A DNA stretch of 64,000 nt, from positions 62,001-126,000 of the forward strand of contig CACCPY010000002.1 of assembly GCA_902547955.1 (NCBI GenBank). The letters are read 5' to 3'. A model generated the notes under the pieces. That model saw only the letters and a program-made list of their open reading frames with translations, did not search any database and was not told the origin of the DNA. The translations under genes were made by a program, and so were the position numbers. How positions within the stretch are numbered: position 1 is the first letter of the stretch; each line of letters opens with the position of its first letter. Shown here piece by piece: positions 6,824-14,507 of this stretch. Source of the stretch: an uncultured Alphaproteobacteria bacterium (GTDB taxonomy: Bacteria > Pseudomonadota > Alphaproteobacteria > Methylaequorales > Methylaequoraceae).

Positions 6824-8936
6824 TGTTTTTCTCCTTTTCTTCAGTAATTATTTTTTCGCCAACAGTAGCAATTACTTTTACTCTTTTACTTTCAGGAAGC
6901 TCAGTAAAAGCTAAAACTACAATATCCTCGATATGCTGACGAAGTAAAATTGAAAGATCTTTTCTAATAATAGGTGATGTAACTATTACTACTGGATTAC
7001 CATCTGAGGAAGTCTTTTCGTTTATCTCAAGTATTGATTTAATCATTTGTTTAGCGAGGTTAGGATCAATTAAGAGTCCTTCAGAAGTACTTTTTTTTGA
7101 CATTGAAATTAGCATTTGCTCTAAGTCAGGATTAAAAGTCACTATGTTTAAAGCTTCTTTTACACTTGAAATTTTTTGAATTAATAACGACGAGATTGCT
7201 GGTCTCACTGCCTCTGAAAGCTCATCAGGACTTAATTTTTTATCGGAAAGATTTGATAATGCCTCTAAAATTTTTTTTAAATCATTAATCGGCACTCTCT
7301 CCACTAATAAATTTCTCAAAATAATAGTTAGGTGATGCAAAGGGATCAATTTAGGTATCACTGATTGAACTAACTGTGGGTTGATTTTTGCCAGATTATC
7401 CAACAAAAGTTGAACATCATCTTGACTTAAGAGGTCTCCAGCATATTTTAGTAAAACTTGATTTAGATGAGTCCCAATAACCGCTTCAGGTTCAATAATC
7501 ATATAATGATGTGACTCAGCCTTTGATACCAGATGCTTTTCAATCCAATATGCATCTAAACCAAAAGAAGGATCTTTTACTTGGATACCTTGGATTTTAA
7601 GTTGTGTTTCGTCACTTGGCATTGCAAGCTTTCTATCAACATATATTTTATCCTCTGCTACAATTGTATGCCCAACTTTAATTTGGTAAGCATTTGCATC
7701 TAAAGATAAATCGTCTCTTACCCTTACATTTGGAATTACGAACCCTAGATCTTTAGAAACTTGTTTTCTTATTCCAGTTATCTTTGAGATAAGAGGACCA
7801 GCTGACTTTTTTTCATTTGAATCAACCATTGAAATTAGTCCATATCCAAGATCTAAAGATACTGAAGAGTTATCTGACACCTCTTCAATATCAATTTTAC
7901 CATGATTTTCTTCTTTTTCCTCTTCCGTGGTCTCTTTATTAATTTCATCAGAACTCTTTGATGTGTACCAAGCTATTGTAGCTGATATAACTGCACCAGC
8001 CAAAAATAAGGTATTTGGCATTCCAGGAACAAGACCAAATAATAATAATACACCAGATACTGGCACCCAAGCCCTCGATAGACCCATTTGAGTTGAAATT
8101 TGTCCAGCTAAATCTTGTTCTTCTGAAGAAATTCTTGTAACAATCGTTGCAGTTGCCATTGCTAATAATAATGAAGGAATTTGGGCTACTAAACCATCGC
8201 CAACTGTTAAAAGAATATAACTTTCGGCTGATTGCGATATAGTAAGATCGTGATTTACAGAACCAATAATTAATCCACCAATGATATTAATAATTAAAAT
8301 TAAAATTCCAGCTATTGCATCTCCCTTTACAAACTTTGCTGCACCGTCCATAGCTCCATAAAATTCTCCCTCTTTAGCAATTTCTTTTCTTTTCTGTTTT
8401 GACTCTTCGCTAGATAAAACCCCAGCATTCAAGTCTGCATCAATTGCCATTTGTTTTCCAGGCATTGCATCCAGAGTAAATCTTGCGGCTACCTCGGAAA
8501 CTCTTCCAGCCCCTTTTGTAATTACAATAAGGTTAATTATCACTAAAATTGCGAAAACAAAAAGGCCTACAGCATAACTTCCTGACATAACAAATTCACC
8601 AAAGGCTTCAATAATGCTTCCGGCAGCATCAGTACCATTATGACCATTTTTTAAAATTACTCTGGTTGAAGCGACATTTAGTCCAAGTCTCAAAACAGTG
8701 GCAAATAGCAGAACAGTTGGAAAACTTGAAAAGTCTAAAGGTCGGAAAGTCTGCAATGCTACCATTAAAACAAGTAAAGAAACTAATAAATTTGAAGTGA
8801 AGAGAATATCTAGCATTGTAGGACTTAATGGAATAACCATCATCGCGATTAAAACCATAATTCCAATTGGAATGCTGAAAGTTCTTAAAAAATTAAATAA
8901 ATTTTCTTTTTGAAAGCTTTTTAATACTAGATCCAT
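6804..8936 (-). CDS. flhA: Flagellar type III export gate protein FlhA
   Basis: A 710-residue protein of the FHIPEP family. Eight hydrophobic helices occupy the first roughly 320 residues, with the family signature L-D-A-M-P-G-K-Q-M-A-I-D-A-D between them and the acidic/basic cytoplasmic loop after it; residues 350-700 form the cytoplasmic ring domain that docks chaperone-substrate complexes. FlhA forms the nonameric export gate in the inner membrane. The ATG at 8936 is preceded by an AAAGG ribosome binding site about 8 bases upstream. It is the first gene of flhA-flhF-flhG-fliA-unknown, read from a sigma-54 promoter at 9022-9038. Confidence 0.96.
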   Translation of the reverse strand: MDLVLKSFQKENLFNFLRTFSIPIGIMVLIAMMVIPLSPTMLDILFTSNLLVSLLVLMVALQTFRPLDFSSFPTVLLFATVLRLGLNVASTRVILKNGHNGTDAAGSIIEAFGEFVMSGSYAVGLFVFAILVIINLIVITKGAGRVSEVAARFTLDAMPGKQMAIDADLNAGVLSSEESKQKRKEIAKEGEFYGAMDGAAKFVKGDAIAGILILIINIIGGLIIGSVNHDLTISQSAESYILLTVGDGLVAQIPSLLLAMATATIVTRISSEEQDLAGQISTQMGLSRAWVPVSGVLLLFGLVPGMPNTLFLAGAVISATIAWYTSKSSDEINKETTEEEKEENHGKIDIEEVSDNSSVSLDLGYGLISMVDSNEKKSAGPLISKITGIRKQVSKDLGFVIPNVRVRDDLSLDANAYQIKVGHTIVAEDKIYVDRKLAMPSDETQLKIQGIQVKDPSFGLDAYWIEKHLVSKAESHHYMIIEPEAVIGTHLNQVLLKYAGDLLSQDDVQLLLDNLAKINPQLVQSVIPKLIPLHHLTIILRNLLVERVPINDLKKILEALSNLSDKKLSPDELSEAVRPAISSLLIQKISSVKEALNIVTFNPDLEQMLISMSKKSTSEGLLIDPNLAKQMIKSILEINEKTSSDGNPVVIVTSPIIRKDLSILLRQHIEDIVVLAFTELPESKRVKVIATVGEKIITEEKEKNNENTNV

Positions 8937-9021
8937 CTAATTACCTTTTTGGTCAAAATATTGACAAGAAAAAGTCCCAATAATGTAGGTTTTTTTTTTA
9001 TTTTTTTTCATAACATAATAG

Positions 9022-9038
9022 ATGCAAGGCTTATGCCA
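9022..9038 (-). promoter_or_regulatory. Predicted sigma-54 promoter of the flhA operon
   Basis: On the minus strand the sequence TGGCATAAGCCTTGCAT is a near-ideal RpoN site: -24 GG (9037-9036) and -12 GC (9025-9024) with 10 bases between. Predicted start is near 9012, leaving a leader of about 76 bases before flhA. A second RpoN site for the opposite strand lies 37 bases away. Confidence 0.82.
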
Positions 9039-9074
9039 CGGACAAAGATTTACAAACGGAGTAAAAACAAATAA

Positions 9075-9090
9075 TGGCATAAATTATGCA
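9075..9090 (+). promoter_or_regulatory. Predicted sigma-54 promoter of the flgP-flgT operon
   Basis: TGGCATAAATTATGCA has GG at 9076-9077 and GC at 9088-9089, 10 bases apart, with the expected T before GG and A after GC; only the T of TTGC is changed to A. Transcription would begin near 9101, about 34 bases before the flgP-like ATG, which has an AAGGA ribosome site. The pair of divergent sites suggests one shared activator region between them. Confidence 0.72.
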
Positions 9091-9134
9091 AAAGATTTCT
9101 TAGAATAACCAAATAACTATTGTAAGGAAAAAAC

Positions 9135-9638
9135 ATGAAAAAAACTTTTTTAGCTATCTTAATTTTAATAGTGCAGTCTTGTGCCCCAGGTATGCTGGGA
9201 AACCTAGGGTTAAATCAAACAAGCTTTGCTCAAACCGATGAAGAATATTCTGCTCCAACAAATCAACTCAATAAAACTAGAGAATTACTTGATGGTGCAT
9301 CAATAACATTTCCAACCTTAACAGCAACAGGTTATGCAGTTGTATCTACACAACCTGGTCAAAGCATTGAACAAAGACGTTTAATGGCTATTAGGGCAGC
9401 AAGAATGTCAGCGATGAGAGAATTAGCAGAGCAAATACATGGTTTAAAGGTTGATAGTAATACTACAGTTATAGATTTAATGGTCCAAAATGATACTTTC
9501 AGAGGTATTGTTTCTGGCGTAATAAGAGGAGCGAGGACGGTTAGAATTAATCCAACAGGCTCTGATACTTACGAAACAGTATTAGAAATCGACCAAGATA
9601 TGGTTGCCTATTTATTCAGACAAGCACAATCAATTTAA
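9135..9638 (+). CDS. flgP: FlgP-like flagellar outer-membrane lipoprotein (LPP20 family)
   Basis: A 167-residue exported protein with a lipoprotein-type signal ending V-Q-S-C (Cys16). The C-terminal half has the LPP20/FlgP pattern: R-R-L-M-A-I-R-A-A-R-M-S-A-M-R-E-L-A-E-Q-I-H-G followed by a variable-length segment, F-R-G-I-V-S-G-V-I-R-G-A-R, and an alternating beta segment. FlgP forms outer-membrane associated basal disc or ring structures in Vibrio and Campylobacter. Its position just before an FlgT-like gene and behind a sigma-54 promoter supports a flagellar role. The Q at -2 of the lipobox is unusual, so lipidation is likely rather than certain. Confidence 0.8.
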   Translation: MKKTFLAILILIVQSCAPGMLGNLGLNQTSFAQTDEEYSAPTNQLNKTRELLDGASITFPTLTATGYAVVSTQPGQSIEQRRLMAIRAARMSAMRELAEQIHGLKVDSNTTVIDLMVQNDTFRGIVSGVIRGARTVRINPTGSDTYETVLEIDQDMVAYLFRQAQSI

Positions 9639-9668
9639 GAGTTATTAATAAAAGAAAAGGAAATAAAT

Positions 9669-10847
9669 TTGAAAAAGTTTACTTATAATAAAGTTGATTC
9701 TGTAATAAAAGAATTAATAATTTTTATAACCACATTATTATTTTTTCTTTTTACATCAACATTGCTTGTTGCCCAAGAGATTTCGCATAAAGCTATTATT
9801 TCAGAAGGGAGAGCTGTTATAGTTGACGGAAATGAAGCAGTTGCAAAAAAAAGAGCACTAGATGATGCTTTATATTTAGCCAGTCTGCAAGGTGGTGCTA
9901 AAATAGACGGTTATTCTACAGTTGATACCAATACTTCATTAAATGAAAATTTATTGATTAGGCCATCATCATCAATCAAGGACTTTGTAATTTTAGAGGA
10001 AAGTAAAGACGAAACCCACTATAGCGTAAAAATTAAAGCTATTTTAGTAAGTCTTAATAGTTTATTAGATTGTTCAGCGAGAAGTAATATTAACTTGAGT
10101 TATTTTAAACCAAATTTTGTAGTTTCAAGTAAGCTCCCTGCTCAATTACAGAACTTACCACTCTTAATATCTCAAAAAATATTTGAGAATCTAACAAGGT
10201 TCGATCAAATTTCTTTGAAGGATTCAACAAGTTTTGATTTTAACCCAAAGAAATTTTCTGCATTACCTGTGAGTTTGGATTATCAAGCAATTGTTGAAGG
10301 AAAATCAGGTTCTCTAAAATCAGGTGAATTTGGTATTCATACTCTTATTGAAGTGAAACGCAGTAAAGGAACAATGACGAGATTTTTAAACAAAGCTGAT
10401 ATTGCATTAACAATCAATCTTTTTGAAGGAACAAATTTTAATATTATAGATACCCTAAATTATAATTTTTCGGTATTATTAGGGATTGAAACAGGCTACC
10501 AACACATCGACGGCTTTTATAAAATACCATATGACAAAATTGCAGAAGTCGTTCAAGATAGTATTTCTAAAATGCAATTTAGAGTTAAAGATAGACTAAA
10601 ATGTTATCCCCTTGAGGCAAGAGCTGAACTGGTAAAAGATGTTTTGACTATTCCACTTGGTATCAACCAAGGAATTCAAATAGGAAAGGTAGGGTTTGCA
10701 TCTAATAGCAACCCTAATCATTCAATGAGAGATTGGATCGTTGTTACAGTTAAAGATTCAAGTGGTGATTTCTCTGTTTTAGAAATTCTAAACCCTTCAA
10801 ATAAAAAAGAGGACATTAACGGAAAATTAATTAGATTTATGAATTAG
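9669..10847 (+). CDS. flgT: FlgT-like flagellar H-ring protein
   Basis: A 392-residue secreted protein: hydrophobic signal segment to about residue 36, then an FlgT N-terminal domain pattern (S-E-G-R-A-V-I-V-D-G-N-E-A-V-A-K-K-R-A-L-x-D-A, with the continuation L-A-S-L-Q-G-G-A-K-I-D), a middle domain, and a C-terminal beta domain with T-I-P-L-G-I-N-Q-G-I-Q-I-G-K-V. In Vibrio FlgT builds the H ring around the LP ring and helps stator assembly. The start is a TTG with AAAAGG about 7 bases upstream. The middle domain is divergent, so this is a family-level call supported strongly by the neighbouring flgP and flgA genes. Confidence 0.75.
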   Translation: MKKFTYNKVDSVIKELIIFITTLLFFLFTSTLLVAQEISHKAIISEGRAVIVDGNEAVAKKRALDDALYLASLQGGAKIDGYSTVDTNTSLNENLLIRPSSSIKDFVILEESKDETHYSVKIKAILVSLNSLLDCSARSNINLSYFKPNFVVSSKLPAQLQNLPLLISQKIFENLTRFDQISLKDSTSFDFNPKKFSALPVSLDYQAIVEGKSGSLKSGEFGIHTLIEVKRSKGTMTRFLNKADIALTINLFEGTNFNIIDTLNYNFSVLLGIETGYQHIDGFYKIPYDKIAEVVQDSISKMQFRVKDRLKCYPLEARAELVKDVLTIPLGINQGIQIGKVGFASNSNPNHSMRDWIVVTVKDSSGDFSVLEILNPSNKKEDINGKLIRFMN

Positions 10848-10855
10848 GAAAAACC

Positions 10856-11287
10856 ATGAAAAAGCTTTACTTTATCATTTTTGTATTTTTTTTAAACTTT
10901 ACAGTTTCAAAATCAAATGAACCTTTTGTAGTACTTGAATACAAAGGTAACATGTCAAACAATGTTTCATCAAAAATTAATAAAAATAATAAATTTATTA
11001 AAGATCAAAATTATTCAACTTCACATTTAGTTAAAGATGGAGAATCATTAAGTGTAATTCTAAAAAAATATTATGGTAATTCTGGTTTAAACATGAGGAT
11101 TGTTGAACTTTCTATAATTGAAATTAACAAACATGCATTTGTAAGAAATAATCCTAATTACCTATTTTCAGGAAAAAGGCTTGCTATACCATCTGTAAAT
11201 CAAATAATGAATTTAGTTAAAAATAAGCCTGATAAGAAAACAAGCTTTGATAATAATAAAAATCACATTTACTTTTACGGAAATTAA
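10856..11287 (+). CDS. Secreted LysM/FimV-N-like protein of the flagellar cluster
   Basis: A 143-residue protein with a signal peptide (about 1-20) and one conserved module at about 58-122: L-V-K-D-G-E-S-L-S-V-I-L-K-K-Y-Y, then I-I-E-I-N-K-H-A-F-V-R-N-N-P-N-Y-L-F-S-G-K-R-L-A-I-P-S. That matches the LysM-like N-terminal domain of FimV-type proteins, which bind peptidoglycan. The rest is low-complexity and lysine/asparagine rich. Placed between flgT- and flgA-like genes with an AGGA site before its ATG, it probably helps anchor or position periplasmic flagellar rings. It has no standard flagellar name that I know. Confidence 0.65.
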   Translation: MKKLYFIIFVFFLNFTVSKSNEPFVVLEYKGNMSNNVSSKINKNNKFIKDQNYSTSHLVKDGESLSVILKKYYGNSGLNMRIVELSIIEINKHAFVRNNPNYLFSGKRLAIPSVNQIMNLVKNKPDKKTSFDNNKNHIYFYGN

Positions 11288-11292
11288 CTTTA

Positions 11293-11985
11293 ATGAAAAA
11301 ATTTATCTATTTAATTATTTTGTTTTTTATTTTTAATCATTCAAATGCAGCCACTGTAAATGGTTCTGAATTAAAAGAAAGAATTTCAAAATGGTTAAAA
11401 ACTCAAGGAGCTAATACTCAAGTAGAGATTTTAGACAATATTAAATACCCATACTGTAATGAAAAAGATCTTTTAATTTCTGATATCTCTGGTAGCCATA
11501 GATTAATCAAGGTCAATTGTATTGGCGAGGATAAATGGAGTTTTATTGTTAGAAATAAACAAAATGCAGAATCTAATAAGAATAAATCAAAAAACAAAGT
11601 GAATGTACTGGCTTTAAAAAATAGGTTGAAAAGTGGGACAATTATTAATGAAAACGATATAATTGTAATAAAAAAGCATGTTAAGAATAAAAATGATTTA
11701 GTTAAAAACAAAACAGATCTCGTTGGAAAAAAACTCAAGAAATCAATTAACTCTAATAGACCTATTTATCATTCAAATCTTGAAAAAGATTGGCTAATTC
11801 AAAAAAATAGTTCTATAATTATAGAAAATAAGATAGGTAGTATAACGGTCAAAGATCAAGGTATAGCATTAGAAAATGCAGATTTTATGGATGTTTTGAA
11901 GGTAAAAAATATTAAAAGTGGCAAAATTATATATGGTTTTGCAAAAAATCAAAAAAAAGTTGTATTAAAAGCTAAACAAAATTAG
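11293..11985 (+). CDS. flgA: Flagellar P-ring assembly chaperone FlgA
   Basis: A 230-residue exported protein: signal peptide 1-19, an N-terminal small domain, and from about 100 a SAF-type domain (L-K-S-G-T-I-I-N-E-N-D-I, then L-V-G-K-K-L-K-K-S-I and R-P-I-Y) followed by V-x-V-K-x-x-G-I-A-L-E-N-A and a final beta strand. FlgA is a periplasmic chaperone for FlgI P-ring assembly. It is lysine-rich compared with other families. It follows the LysM-like gene by 5 bases and precedes flgM by 33, so one operon with the FlgP/FlgT genes is likely. Confidence 0.88.
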   Translation: MKKFIYLIILFFIFNHSNAATVNGSELKERISKWLKTQGANTQVEILDNIKYPYCNEKDLLISDISGSHRLIKVNCIGEDKWSFIVRNKQNAESNKNKSKNKVNVLALKNRLKSGTIINENDIIVIKKHVKNKNDLVKNKTDLVGKKLKKSINSNRPIYHSNLEKDWLIQKNSSIIIENKIGSITVKDQGIALENADFMDVLKVKNIKSGKIIYGFAKNQKKVVLKAKQN

Positions 11986-12018
11986 ACAGTTGTCGTATAT
12001 AATATAAGGATAATAAAT

Positions 12019-12333
12019 ATGGTAGATCAAATTAAAAGCAAATTAAACAGTTTAAGCAGTTCTGGAAGTAACAATGCAGTGAGAACTGACACTAAACATG
12101 CTAAAGCTTCAGTACAGAAAGTTGATCCGACTAGAACAAAAGTAGACGTTGATAGCGGTAAAGTATCACAATTTGTCAGTAAGGAAACTATTAAAGATAT
12201 GGCAAAACAACCTCCAATTGACAGAATTTCAACCACTAGAATTAAAAATGCCATTGCTAATGGGTCTTATCCTATAGACTTAGATAAAATAGCTGATGCA
12301 TTATTTGACGCTTATAAGGAAATGAAAGATTAA
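12019..12333 (+). CDS. flgM: Anti-sigma-28 factor FlgM
   Basis: A 104-residue soluble protein with a disordered N-terminal half and a C-terminal FlgM core: V-D-S-G-K-V-S-Q-F ... P-P-I-D-R-I-S-T-T-R-I-K-N-A-I-A-N-G-S-Y-P-I-D-L-D-K-I-A-D-A-L. FlgM binds FliA (gene at 4170) until the hook is completed and it is exported. The ATG has AAGGA about 8 bases upstream. It is followed 8 bases later by an FlgN-like gene, the common flgM-flgN pairing. Confidence 0.92.
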   Translation: MVDQIKSKLNSLSSSGSNNAVRTDTKHAKASVQKVDPTRTKVDVDSGKVSQFVSKETIKDMAKQPPIDRISTTRIKNAIANGSYPIDLDKIADALFDAYKEMKD

Positions 12334-12341
12334 TACGTTAA

Positions 12342-12623
12342 ATGAGTGTTGAAGATCAATTAGATCGCTTAATTAATTTAATTGAAATGAGTGTTGATCA
12401 TGAGAACCCTGAAAAAATTCAAGAAACCGAAAAAGAAATAGTTCAATCATTCCAAGAACTAAAAGCTGATTTACTGAATCAAACTGAAACAAAAAAAAAT
12501 CTGGCAGAAGAAAAACTCGAAAAACTTAAAGTTCTTTTAGTAAAATTAAATAAAAAACAAGATGCCAAAAAAAACTTTTTAGATGATTTTAATAATTTTT
12601 TAAAAAATAGAAAAATTAATTAA
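12342..12623 (+). CDS. flgN: Probable FlgN-like export chaperone
   Basis: A 93-residue, almost entirely helical, charged protein with heptad-like leucines, resembling the small FlgN class of chaperones for hook-filament junction proteins. Sequence conservation in this family is weak, so the call rests on size, coiled-coil character and its place directly after flgM. I see no alternative domain. It is shorter than E. coli FlgN (about 140 residues). Confidence 0.6.
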   Translation: MSVEDQLDRLINLIEMSVDHENPEKIQETEKEIVQSFQELKADLLNQTETKKNLAEEKLEKLKVLLVKLNKKQDAKKNFLDDFNNFLKNRKIN

Positions 12624-12659
12624 CCTTGTCGATTTAGATTTAAAAACATAATATATATT

Positions 12660-13082
12660 ATGAATTTTTTAGGTAATTTGTTTCAAAAAGATCCCTCCTC
12701 TACTTTATCTACAGTTGTCATAATATTCTTTATTTTTATTTTCATAACAGTTTCTGCAGCTTTTTATTATGACTTAAAAAAAAATAAACTTAATGAAAAA
12801 AAAATATCAATATTAGAAAGAGCAATAAAAGATTTAATTGAGGAGTTTAGATCTTTCGAACTTTTGTTTTCTGAGCAAAAAAAAATTTTACAGGACTATA
12901 AATATACTTTAGAGAGATTAGAGCAAGAAACATCAAGACTAGCTGATACTTCTAAGGAAGACTCCAACATTACTAATGCCATTAAAATGGCTAGTGAAGG
13001 AAAAACAATTCAAGAAATTTCTGAGATGACCGGTATGTCAAGAGAAGAAATTGAACCTATAATAAAATTCCATGGCAAATAA
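12660..13082 (+). CDS. Membrane-anchored DUF2802/DUF6115-like protein
   Basis: A 140-residue protein with one N-terminal membrane helix (about 16-38), a coiled-coil middle (50-100) and a C-terminal helix-turn-helix-like motif: A-I-K-M-A-S-E-G-K-T-I-Q-E-I-S-E-M-T-G-M-S-R-E-E-I-E. That arrangement matches proteins labelled DUF2802 or DUF6115, often found near motility and chemotaxis genes in polar flagellates; the function is not established. The upstream gap has TTGTCG and TAATAT 17 bases apart, a possible housekeeping promoter that would start very close to the ATG. Its end is 5 bases from the convergent lipoprotein gene. Confidence 0.65.
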   Translation: MNFLGNLFQKDPSSTLSTVVIIFFIFIFITVSAAFYYDLKKNKLNEKKISILERAIKDLIEEFRSFELLFSEQKKILQDYKYTLERLEQETSRLADTSKEDSNITNAIKMASEGKTIQEISEMTGMSREEIEPIIKFHGK

Positions 13083-13087
13083 AACCA

Positions 13088-13444
13088 TTACATTCTAAAA
13101 ATATAGTTAGTGCATCTAAAATTTGAGATATGGTTTTTTATATTTACATTTATAAAACTACTCTTTTTATCAATTTTTATTTCTATTTTTGGGTTAGATC
13201 TTTTTAGGTTCATTAAAAAATCTGTATTTTCAATAATTTTTAGTTCAAACCCCTCATTTTCAAACTCAACCTCTACTATTTCTCCCACCTCGTAATTTTT
13301 AATAAATATTTTCTTTAATCTTGAAGGATTTTTATCACATTCATAGGTCTCATACTTAAATCTTGTAAATAAGTCTTCACAACTGGTTAAAAATGGTAAC
13401 AAAAATAAAAAGAAAATTAATATTTTATTTTTTTTCGTCCGCAT
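13088..13444 (-). CDS. Small predicted lipoprotein of unknown function
   Basis: From the ATG at 13444 this is a 118-residue protein beginning with a basic stretch, a hydrophobic core and the lipobox L-T-S-C, after which mature residues start E-D-L-F. The mature part is lysine and isoleucine rich, has cysteines in a Y-E-C-D-K motif and near the C-terminus (F-R-C-T-N-Y) that could form a disulfide, and looks beta-stranded. A longer reading frame to 13501 exists but would bury the signal peptide. It overlaps the end of the acidic repeat protein gene by 20 bases and so is its operon partner. I do not recognise a family. Confidence 0.65.
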   Translation of the reverse strand: MRTKKNKILIFFLFLLPFLTSCEDLFTRFKYETYECDKNPSRLKKIFIKNYEVGEIVEVEFENEGFELKIIENTDFLMNLKRSNPKIEIKIDKKSSFINVNIKNHISNFRCTNYIFRM

Positions 13445-14438
13445 CTCTATCTTCTTTTTCGGGTGTAGTGTTTTCAGCTTGAGAATCTTCTTTTTTTTCA
13501 TTTGAGCTTAACTCATTATCCTTTTCAGAGTTTTGTTCACTTTTTTGATCTGATGTATTTACTTGACTGGTGGAATCTGATTTTTGCTCAGTATTATTTT
13601 TGTCAACTTCATCAGAATCTTTTTGATCCTCTTTTTCTTTATGAAGTTCTAATAAATCTTTTTTTCCTACCTTGTCTTCTTTTTTTTCATCTGTACTATT
13701 TTCCTCCATTGAATCCTCTTTTTTTTCAGTAGCTTTATTTTCCTGTGCTACTTCATGATCATTTTTTTTTTCAACTGTTTCTTCTGTTTTAAGTTCAGAC
13801 TGTTGTTCTGCCTTCGATTCAGATTTTTCTTCTGTTTTTGATTCAACTGTTTTCTCTGTTTTTGATTCAACTGTTTCCTCTGTTTTTGAATCAACTGTTT
13901 CCTCTGTTTTTGATTCAACTGTTTCTTCTGTTTTTGATTCAACTGTTTCCTCTTTCTTTATTTCAGTCTCTTTTTCTGTCTTTGATTCAATTGATTCTTC
14001 TTTTTTAGGCTTTTCTACATCAAGTATAGCTTTTTTTGCATCAATTAATTTTTGTGCATCATCTTCCTTAACGTCGAGGACTACTCCTTTATCAATTTGT
14101 TTTCCGTTAACATCACCTGTTTCAACCATTTTCACTCTCACCCATTGCTCTTCAACTGAAACCTTATCCTCTTTTTTCTCTGGCGTAGGTTTAGACACTG
14201 GTTCTTTATTAATTTTTACTTTTCTTTCATATAAAAGGTCAATTTTAGATCTTATAATTTTGAGTCTGGCTGCTAATGCCCCTATCCTAGTGACCTCATC
14301 CATCTGTTCATTCAATAATTTCTTAATTATTGAATTAACTTCCTCTAATGGTTTATCACCAATTTTAGTAATTATTTTATCTCTTACTTTAATTACTTCA
14401 GGATCTAGATCGTTTTCTTGGTTATTTTTTTCATTCAT
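13425..14438 (-). CDS. Acidic repeat protein of unknown function in the flagellar island
   Basis: About 337 residues. An N-terminal helical region (about 10-70) is followed by a compact segment around 100-148 (V-R-V-K-M-V-E-T-G-D-V-N-G ... V-V-L-D-V-K-E-D-D-A-Q-K-L-I-D-A-K-K-A) that resembles small SH3-like domains, and then roughly 190 residues of acidic, disordered sequence with E-T-V-E-S-K-T-E octapeptide repeats. No signal peptide or membrane helix. I chose the ATG at 14438 because AAAGG lies about 9 bases upstream and the predicted sigma-54 start (about 14458) falls after the alternative ATG at 14462. It diverges from flgB and is co-transcribed with the lipoprotein gene. Function unknown; a flagellar role is inferred from the promoter and neighbours only. 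Confidence 0.75.
   Translation of the reverse strand: MNEKNNQENDLDPEVIKVRDKIITKIGDKPLEEVNSIIKKLLNEQMDEVTRIGALAARLKIIRSKIDLLYERKVKINKEPVSKPTPEKKEDKVSVEEQWVRVKMVETGDVNGKQIDKGVVLDVKEDDAQKLIDAKKAILDVEKPKKEESIESKTEKETEIKKEETVESKTEETVESKTEETVDSKTEETVESKTEKTVESKTEEKSESKAEQQSELKTEETVEKKNDHEVAQENKATEKKEDSMEENSTDEKKEDKVGKKDLLELHKEKEDQKDSDEVDKNNTEQKSDSTSQVNTSDQKSEQNSEKDNELSSNEKKEDSQAENTTPEKEDRDADEKK
13816..13959 (-). repeat. Six in-frame 24-base tandem repeats inside the acidic protein gene
   Basis: Units begin at 13816, 13840, 13864, 13888, 13912 and 13936, spaced exactly 24 bases and differing at a few positions, the first most. Each encodes the octapeptide E-T-V-E-S-K-T-E or a variant. The regular spacing suggests the copy number can change by slippage or recombination without shifting the frame. 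Confidence 0.9.
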
Positions 14439-14456
14439 ATTCGTTTGCCTTTCTTT

Positions 14457-14472
14457 TGGCATTCAATTTGCA
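14457..14472 (+). promoter_or_regulatory. Predicted sigma-54 promoter of flgBCDEF
   Basis: TGGCATTCAATTTGCA matches the RpoN consensus very well: GG at 14458-14459, GC at 14470-14471, 10 bases between. The predicted start is near 14483, 25 bases before flgB. It overlaps an oppositely oriented site. Confidence 0.82.
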
Positions 14473-14484
14473 AATTCCAAACCA
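14469..14484 (-). promoter_or_regulatory. Predicted sigma-54 promoter of the acidic repeat protein operon
   Basis: Minus strand TGGTTTGGAATTTGCA has GG and GC exactly 10 bases apart and a good TTTGCA -12 box, but TTT in place of CAC after the GG. Its -12 box lies on the same TTTGCAAA palindrome as the flgB promoter. Start predicted near 14458, 20 bases before the preferred ATG at 14438. Confidence 0.55.
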
Positions 14485-14507
14485 AAACTAATAAATTTTG
14501 ATAGAAA

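Noticed and set aside
10856-11287. Phage or plasmid origin for the LysM-like gene
   Set aside because: Composition and spacing match the flagellar neighbours and no mobility gene is nearby.
12625-12660. TTGTCG/TAATAT promoter and leaderless start for the DUF2802-like gene
   Set aside because: Background A/T content makes such matches common; not strong enough for its own entry.
13816-13959. Regular 24-base repeats resembling a short CRISPR or VNTR array
   Set aside because: They are contiguous without spacers, stay in frame and encode octapeptide repeats; they are coding repeats.
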